Assembly (NCBI GenBank): GCA_963847595.1
Contig: CAWKAJ010000001.1
Coordinates: forward strand, 496,001 to 560,000
DNA: 64,000 nt
Direction: 5' to 3'
From: JACWAE01 sp963847595
Lineage (GTDB): Bacteria; Chloroflexota; Dehalococcoidia; SZUA-161
The number at the start of each line of letters is the position of its first letter. Position 1 is the first letter of the stretch. The notes beneath the pieces are model-generated. The model was not told the origin of the DNA. It was given only the letters and a program-made list of their open reading frames with translations, and searched no databases. The position numbers were made by a program, and so were the translations under genes. This document shows, in pieces, positions 59,309 through 64,000 of this stretch.

Positions 59309-60235
59309 ATGATGAAGATGACTAGAATCGGATTCATAGGGGCAGGCACAGTCGGCACAGCGCTGGCGATAACGCTCCATGAAAGGGGCTACGACGTAAT
59401 AGCGGTTGCCAGCCGCAGCAAGTCGTCTGCGGACAAACTTGCTGCAAAAGTCCCCGGCTGCCAGTCATACCAGAACAAGCAGTCCGTTGCCGATGTCGCC
59501 GAGCTTGTCTTCATCACCACCCCCGACGATGCCATCGGACAGGTCGCCTCGGAACTCAAGTGGCACTCAGGACAAAGCGTCGTTCACTGCAGCGGCGCGC
59601 ATTCCGTGGACGTACTTGAGCCAGCAAAAAGAGACGGCGCTCAGGTAGGCGCCTTCCATCCCCTGCAGACCTTCGCCAACGTTGCCCACGCCCTAAAGAA
59701 CATCCCCGGCTCCACCTTCGCCCTGGAAGCAGAGGGAGAGCTTTTGGAAACACTAAAAGGTATGGCCCAGGACCTTGATGGAACCTGGGTAAAACTTAGT
59801 GCAGGCGACAAAGTGCTATACCATGCAGCGGCAGTTGTCGCCTGCAACTACCTGGTAACCCTGATGAAGATGGCCACCGACCTGTGGCAGACCTTCGGCG
59901 TGTCCACGCCGGAAGCAACCCGGGCTTTACTGCCTCTGCTGCGCGGCACCCTCAACAATCTGGAGAATGTCGGCTTGCCCAACTGTCTCACCGGGCCCAT
60001 TGCCCGAGGAGACCTGGGAACCATAAAGAAGCACCTGGAAGCGCTGGAGAAAGCGGCCCCGGCGCTCCTCCCCGCTTACTGTGAGCTGGGACTGCAGACC
60101 ATACCAGTAGCTCTGGGCAAGGGGAAAATCGACAGCACAAGAGCGGAAGAGATGCGCCAACTTCTAACTAACCAGTGCAGGAGGGACACCACATGCGAAC
60201 CATGCTCAAGGGAAAAATCCACCGCGCACGTGTAA
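59309..60235 (+). CDS. Rossmann-fold DUF2520 protein in the pantothenate operon
   Basis: The 308-aa protein has an NAD(P)-binding start (RIGFIGAGTVGTALAITLHE), VFITTPDDAIGQVASEL, the HCSGAHSVDVLEP motif and GAFHPLQTFANVAHAL. A C-terminal all-helical DUF2520 domain follows (HAAAVVACNYLVTLMKMATD, then LLPLLRGTLNNLENVG). It looks like a reductase related to ketopantoate or F420-dependent enzymes. As first gene of the panDBC run it may reduce ketopantoate or act on a related precursor. It overlaps panD by 43 bases. Confidence 0.82.
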   Translation: MMKMTRIGFIGAGTVGTALAITLHERGYDVIAVASRSKSSADKLAAKVPGCQSYQNKQSVADVAELVFITTPDDAIGQVASELKWHSGQSVVHCSGAHSVDVLEPAKRDGAQVGAFHPLQTFANVAHALKNIPGSTFALEAEGELLETLKGMAQDLDGTWVKLSAGDKVLYHAAAVVACNYLVTLMKMATDLWQTFGVSTPEATRALLPLLRGTLNNLENVGLPNCLTGPIARGDLGTIKKHLEALEKAAPALLPAYCELGLQTIPVALGKGKIDSTRAEEMRQLLTNQCRRDTTCEPCSREKSTAHV

Positions 60236-60576
60236 CCGAGGCCAACATAGACTATGAGGGCAGCATCACCATAGACAAAGACCTCATGGAAGCTGCGGAC
60301 ATCCTGCAATACGAGCAGGTTCACGTCCTCGACGTCGATAACGGCGCCCGCCTGGTAACCTATGCCATAGAGGGCGAGCGCGGTTCCGGAGTCATCTGCA
60401 TGAATGGCGCCGCTGCCAGGCTGGTTTACAAAGGCGATACGGTTATCATTATCTCCTACTGCACACTAAGCGATTTTGAAGCACACAATCACGTCCCCAA
60501 GCTGGTTTATGTCAACTCCAAGAACCAGATTGTAAAGAAATCCCAAGAGATATGTCCCGCTTTCAGTGGTAACTAA
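60193..60576 (+). CDS. panD: Aspartate 1-decarboxylase proenzyme
   Basis: The 127-aa product from ATG 60193 (MRTMLKGKIHRARVTEANID) has the self-cleavage site Gly-Ser in YEGSITIDKDLM, which yields the pyruvoyl cofactor. It also has VLDVDNGARLVTYAIEGERG and GDTVIIISYCTLSD. It converts aspartate to beta-alanine for pantothenate. Its start lies inside the end of the DUF2520 gene (43-base overlap). It is followed 48 bases later by panB. Confidence 0.93.
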   Translation: MRTMLKGKIHRARVTEANIDYEGSITIDKDLMEAADILQYEQVHVLDVDNGARLVTYAIEGERGSGVICMNGAAARLVYKGDTVIIISYCTLSDFEAHNHVPKLVYVNSKNQIVKKSQEICPAFSGN

Positions 60577-60624
60577 GGCTCTTAACCGGACTGTATTTGA
60601 CCATCCTTGTTCAGGAGGCGGCCG

Positions 60625-61470
60625 ATGAGAGTTACCATCACACAGATCAAAGAGATGAAGCAAAAAGGCGAGAAAATCGCCATGCTCACCGCCTACGATT
60701 ACGCCACAGCCAAGCTCATCGACGAAGCGGGAATACCTCTCATACTTGTCGGAGACAGCCTGGGAATGGTGGTCCTGGGATACGGGTCGACCATCCCGGT
60801 GACCATGGATGAGATGATACATCATACCAAGGCAGTGGTCAGAGGCACGGCCAAGGCGCTGGTTATCGGCGACATGCCCTTCATGACCTATCAGGTCTCC
60901 TTCGAAGATGCCCTGCGCAACGCCGCCCGGTTCATGCAGGAGGGGGGAGTGCAGGCGGTCAAGCTCGAGGGTGGCGAGAGCATGGCGGAGACAGTGAAAA
61001 AAATCGTCTCCTGCGGCATCCCGGTGATGGGTCACATCGGTCTCACACCTCAGTCAATAAACCAGCTCGGCGGATTCAAGGTCGTGGGCAAGACGCCGGA
61101 GGCAGCGGTGCGCATGCTCAACGATGCCATAGCGCTCGATGAGGCCGGCGCCTTCGCCATTGTACTGGAGTGCGTGCCCGAGCCGTTGTCAAAGCTCATC
61201 ACCGAGAGAATAAGCATCCCCACCATAGGCATCGGCGCAGGCAAATACTGCGATGGCCAGGTGCAGGTGATAAGCGACCTCTTAGGGCTGTACACCGACT
61301 TTGTGCCCAAACACGCCAAACAGTACGTAAAGCTTTCCGACAGCATCAAGAAGGCAACTGCCGATTATATAGCCGAAGTCCAGGCAGGAACCTTCCCCAC
61401 CCCAAAACAGAGCTATGCCATGGACGAGAGCGTTCTCGCCGAGCTTAAGAAGTCCTCAAAGAAATGTTGA
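60625..61470 (+). CDS. panB: 3-methyl-2-oxobutanoate hydroxymethyltransferase
   Basis: The 281-aa protein has AMLTAYDYATAKLIDEAGIP, LVGDSLGMVVLGYGSTIPVT, the metal and catalytic Glu regions (AVKLEGGE, ECVPEPLSKLITERI) and GIGAGKYCDGQVQVISDLLG. It makes ketopantoate from 2-oxoisovalerate. ATG 60625 follows CAGGAGGCGG, and the shorter start fits the family better than 60607. It is followed seven bases later by panC. Confidence 0.95.
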   Translation: MRVTITQIKEMKQKGEKIAMLTAYDYATAKLIDEAGIPLILVGDSLGMVVLGYGSTIPVTMDEMIHHTKAVVRGTAKALVIGDMPFMTYQVSFEDALRNAARFMQEGGVQAVKLEGGESMAETVKKIVSCGIPVMGHIGLTPQSINQLGGFKVVGKTPEAAVRMLNDAIALDEAGAFAIVLECVPEPLSKLITERISIPTIGIGAGKYCDGQVQVISDLLGLYTDFVPKHAKQYVKLSDSIKKATADYIAEVQAGTFPTPKQSYAMDESVLAELKKSSKKC

Positions 61471-61477
61471 GGCCACT

Positions 61478-62317
61478 ATGAAAGTTCTGCATAGCATTGC
61501 GGAGATGAAAGAAGCGCGGCGCAAGCTCAAAGGCTCAGTGGGCTTCGTCCCTACCATGGGCTACCTTCACGAGGGACATCTCGAGCTAGCCCGCCGGGCA
61601 AGGGCTGAGAACCGCAACGTAATCGTCAGCATCTTCGTCAACCCTACCCAGTTCGGCCCCAAAGAGGACTACGCTTCCTATCCCAGAGACACTGAGAGAG
61701 ACCTAACCATGCTCAAAAAAGAAAAGGTGGGCATCGTTTTCATGCCCGGCGCCGAAGAGATGTATCCTCCAAGATATAGCACCTGGGTAGATGTGGAAAA
61801 AGTCACCGAGCGGCTCGAGGGCGCTATCCGCCCCGGCCACTTTCGCGGGGTGGCCACAGTGGTAGCCAAGCTGTTCAACATAGTCGAGCCTACCAGGGCC
61901 TACTTCGGGCAGAAGGATGCCCAGCAACTGGTGGTGATCAAGAAGACGGTCGCCGACCTCAACATGAACCTGGAGGTCATCGCTGTGCCCACCGTGAGGG
62001 AACCCGATGGGCTGGCTATGAGCAGCCGCAACGTCTATCTCGACCCTGAGGAGAGAGTATCCGCGCTGGTACTCTACAGAGCATTGACCCTGGCACAAAA
62101 GCTCTGGAGTAAAGGCCAGAGAAACGCCGACATCATCCGCAAGGAGATGACCTCGCTCATTCAGAGTGAGCCGCGTGCAGCCAAAATAGACTATGTCAGC
62201 ATTGCCGATGCCGAGACACTGGAGGAGCTTAAGCACATAGAGCGCCCGGCCGTGGTCTCCCTGGCAGTCAAAATCGGCAAGCCCCGGCTCATCGACAACA
62301 TAATACTGGGAGCATAA
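61478..62317 (+). CDS. panC: Pantothenate synthetase
   Basis: The 279-aa protein has VGFVPTMGYLHEGHLELARR (HxGH nucleotide motif), IFVNPTQFGPKEDYASYPRD, FFGQKDAQQL-type text YFGQKDAQQLVVIKK, EPDGLAMSSRNVYL and a C-terminal SIADAETLEEL. It joins pantoate and beta-alanine using ATP. ATG 61478 fits the family start; the open frame upstream overlaps panB. Two hairpins close the operon at 62316-62340 and 62349-62377. Confidence 0.95.
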   Translation: MKVLHSIAEMKEARRKLKGSVGFVPTMGYLHEGHLELARRARAENRNVIVSIFVNPTQFGPKEDYASYPRDTERDLTMLKKEKVGIVFMPGAEEMYPPRYSTWVDVEKVTERLEGAIRPGHFRGVATVVAKLFNIVEPTRAYFGQKDAQQLVVIKKTVADLNMNLEVIAVPTVREPDGLAMSSRNVYLDPEERVSALVLYRALTLAQKLWSKGQRNADIIRKEMTSLIQSEPRAAKIDYVSIADAETLEELKHIERPAVVSLAVKIGKPRLIDNIILGA

Positions 62318-62377
62318 TAGCCGGTTACAAGCCGGCTATTTATATTTGAAGAGATGGGGGAGACACCCCCATCTCTT
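62316..62377. terminator. Two stacked terminator hairpins between convergent operons
   Basis: AATAGCCGG-TTACAAG-CCGGCTATT at 62316-62340 overlaps the panC stop. AAGAGATGGGGG-AGACA-CCCCCATCTCTT at 62349-62377 has a 12-bp stem followed by CTTTTAT. Together they would stop transcription from both sides. Confidence 0.85.
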
Positions 62378-62421
62378 CTTTTATCCGTGTCTCAGCCATC
62401 CCCTTGAAAGGCGCTTATACC

Positions 62422-63519
62422 TCATACGTGGGCATGAGTAAATATCAAGGCGATAAAATAGATAACCATGATAACGAGCCCCAGTGGGACTCCTATCACC
62501 GCCCACTCTCTCATGCTTATCTTCAGCCTTTCCGCCGCCACTATGTTCGGTATATTGCCCGGTATTAGCATTCCTCCGGCAATGAGCAGGCCCAGGATAG
62601 CGCTGAGAATCTGAAAGCGCGACATGACCGAACCTATCTCCACGGCAGTCAGGGTAGCATTATCGAGAACTGCCGAGATAGTGTTAATCCAGTAGAGCGC
62701 CCACGGTGAAATCTTGTCCAGATACCAAACTATCAGCGGCTTCAAACCTTCGCCTAATAATATGAGCGCAGCCACGAAAATAAAGACCTTGACCACCCTC
62801 ATTATTACCCCTCTCAGGGTCTCCGTGTACCTGGCATCAACCATCTCTGCCTGCAGAGATATGTTGCGTCCGATATATATCGCTCCAAAGACAGCCAAGG
62901 CGATGACGCCAGGGATTACGTACATTCCAAATATATCTACGGGGAAGAAGAAGCCGGCATTGAACGGCGGGCCTGTCAGTTTATTCACCAGGATAGTGGA
63001 TAAGGGCTCTCCTACCGGCGTCAAGACGGCACCCAATCCCACAGCGAAGCAGGCAACGACTATGGTCTTTATTTTGTGACTCCTGGAGAAGGGAAGCACC
63101 GCCACGACTTCAGACAGGATGACAGCCGTAACAATCACCGAGATAACGCTGGAGAGCAGACCCAGCAGAGCTATGAAAAGGAAGAGAAAGAGCCTTGGGC
63201 CGAGTTTGTCAGCCAGGGATACAATGCCGTTGCGGAAAGGCTTGTTGAAATAGTGTATAAGAAGGCCGAATATGAGCACCACCTGGAAAATGCCTAAAGG
63301 GAGTGACCGTATCATCACCGGAGCTTTCAGGGCCTCTTTTACCAGTCCCCAGCTCCAGAGCCCGGAAACGCTCACGGCAATTATGCCCATGACCAGGAAG
63401 AATGGCTCCAGATGTTCCCCAATTTTCTTAACTCTGAAGGGTAGAACCAGCACCATTAAGGTTATGGCGACTAGTCCTATGACGATGTAGAGCACCGGCT
63501 CCTGCGGGATATTATCCAA
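62422..63519 (-). CDS. DUF1646-family membrane transporter
   Basis: The 365-aa protein has about ten hydrophobic helices (VLYIVIGLVAITLMVLVLPF, LFLFIALLGLLSSVISVIVT, VVACFAVGLGAVLTPVGEPL). The GLGAVLTPVGEPLSTILVNK motif is typical of DUF1646, a predicted cation or anion transporter group related to ArsB/NhaD-type carriers. The substrate is unknown. ATG 63519 follows AGGAGGGAGAAC. It is convergent with panC. Confidence 0.85.
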   Translation of the reverse strand: MDNIPQEPVLYIVIGLVAITLMVLVLPFRVKKIGEHLEPFFLVMGIIAVSVSGLWSWGLVKEALKAPVMIRSLPLGIFQVVLIFGLLIHYFNKPFRNGIVSLADKLGPRLFLFLFIALLGLLSSVISVIVTAVILSEVVAVLPFSRSHKIKTIVVACFAVGLGAVLTPVGEPLSTILVNKLTGPPFNAGFFFPVDIFGMYVIPGVIALAVFGAIYIGRNISLQAEMVDARYTETLRGVIMRVVKVFIFVAALILLGEGLKPLIVWYLDKISPWALYWINTISAVLDNATLTAVEIGSVMSRFQILSAILGLLIAGGMLIPGNIPNIVAAERLKISMREWAVIGVPLGLVIMVIYFIALIFTHAHV

Positions 63520-63640
63520 CCGTTCTCCCTCCTGATTTCAAGGTTTCAATTATAAGCTAGATGCCCTAGCCAGACAATCTCTTTCTAGGCCATTTTTAAA
63601 TATTTCCTCCAAATTGGATGTCGTTTAACAACTGGGTAGT

Positions 63641-63731
63641 GCAGAGGGGCAAAGCCCCTTTGCTGGGGGTCTGGGGGTATCCCCCAGATTCAAAAGTCCC
63701 CCAAGACGGGGGGGATTTAGGGGGTTGAAAA
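63641..63731. repeat. G/C-tract interspersed repeat, copy C
   Basis: GCAGAGGGGCAAAGCCCC, TGGGGGTCTGGGGG, ATCCCCCAGATT, AAGTCCCCCAAGACGGGGG, TTTAGGGGGTTGAAA. It is the cleanest copy, uninterrupted, and sits upstream of surE. Confidence 0.85.
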
Positions 63732-63819
63732 GACGTTTGTAAACGTTCTCACAAATTAAGAAATTGTCCAGACACCAGCTTTATGCTAAACTGAATAGAA
63801 TTCCCGAGGAGAGTATATT

Positions 63820-64000
63820 TTGAGAATCCTGGTCACTAACGACGACGGCATCGCCGCCCGGGGTCTTTGGGCGCTGGTCCGGGAACTCAGGAGAATAGCC
63901 GAAGTGGTTGTTGTCGCCCCTGACCGCGACCAGAGCGGGATAGGGACAGCAGTCACCCTGCACCACCCGGTGAGAGTAAGCCCCATGCCACCGGAGGTTA
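63820..64000 (+). CDS. surE: 5'/3'-nucleotidase SurE (3' partial)
   Basis: The first 60 residues are visible, starting at TTG 63820 behind CGAGGAGAG. They contain the SurE metal site ILVTNDDGIAARGLWAL and VVVVAPDRDQSGIGTAVTLH. SurE dephosphorylates nucleoside monophosphates and is linked to stationary-phase survival. The gene runs off the window. Confidence 0.9.
   Translation, partial: MRILVTNDDGIAARGLWALVRELRRIAEVVVVAPDRDQSGIGTAVTLHHPVRVSPMPPEV

Overview
This 64 kb window reads as a chromosome fragment of a Chloroflexota bacterium, most likely of the Dehalococcoidia. That is an inference from gene content and order: a SerA/class-V aminotransferase pair, a DUF2520 gene fused into a panDBC operon, a DUF1646 transporter, solitary Fe-S proteins, GGGGG/CCCCC-rich intergenic repeats and long perfect palindromes. 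I could not run a marker-gene or database search. No rRNA gene, complete tRNA gene or CRISPR array was seen.

1-20.6 kb is a loosely packed accessory region. It holds many small proteins, an isochorismatase-fold gene whose active-site Cys position is Gly, and a gene split by a complete 1,196-bp IS3-family element with a 4-bp target duplication, so the pre-insertion gene can be rebuilt exactly. It also holds an S49 peptidase, a NarL-type response regulator, a tandem pair of related membrane proteins, an HdrD-like Fe-S protein, a P-type ATPase fragment, an NfeD-like protein, two ferredoxin-like proteins and a nuclease-like protein. A ~90-residue family without a recognised name appears at three loci here (one frameshifted) and at a fourth near 31.2-31.8 kb, fused to a basic N-terminal domain.

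21-35.7 kb begins with a metabolic cluster: a three-subunit acetone carboxylase (beta, alpha, gamma), a beta-keto-acid cleavage enzyme (BKACE/DUF849), two convergent 3-hydroxyacyl-CoA dehydrogenase-family genes and an alpha/beta hydrolase. Together they suggest ATP-dependent carboxylation of acetone or a related ketone to a beta-keto acid, then entry into acyl-CoA metabolism. After it come surface proteins (lipoproteins, a sedolisin) and a duplicated GNAT acetyltransferase.

35.8-47.9 kb is a compact mobile element. A leftward arm carries a sigma-like HTH protein, two hypothetical proteins and an HTH/coiled-coil protein. A ~1.3 kb largely non-coding centre carries five copies of a CCGCCGAAATG motif and GTTCAAA/GTCCAAA iteron arrays, and reads as a candidate replication origin. 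A rightward arm carries two paralogous small proteins, an HTH repressor-like protein, a primase-polymerase/RecA-fold replication protein, a tyrosine recombinase, a leaderless zinc-ribbon gene, a membrane protein and a large serine recombinase. I regard this element as the most novel system in the window.

48-64 kb is conserved housekeeping sequence: the hypF-hypC-hypD-hypE hydrogenase-maturation operon (no structural hydrogenase in view), serA with its aminotransferase, an HNH endonuclease, a PanE-like ketopantoate reductase, DUF1801, a DUF2520-panD-panB-panC operon behind a consensus promoter and a terminator-bearing leader, a DUF1646 transporter and the start of surE. Three copies of a G/C-tract repeat and four palindromes lie between these genes.
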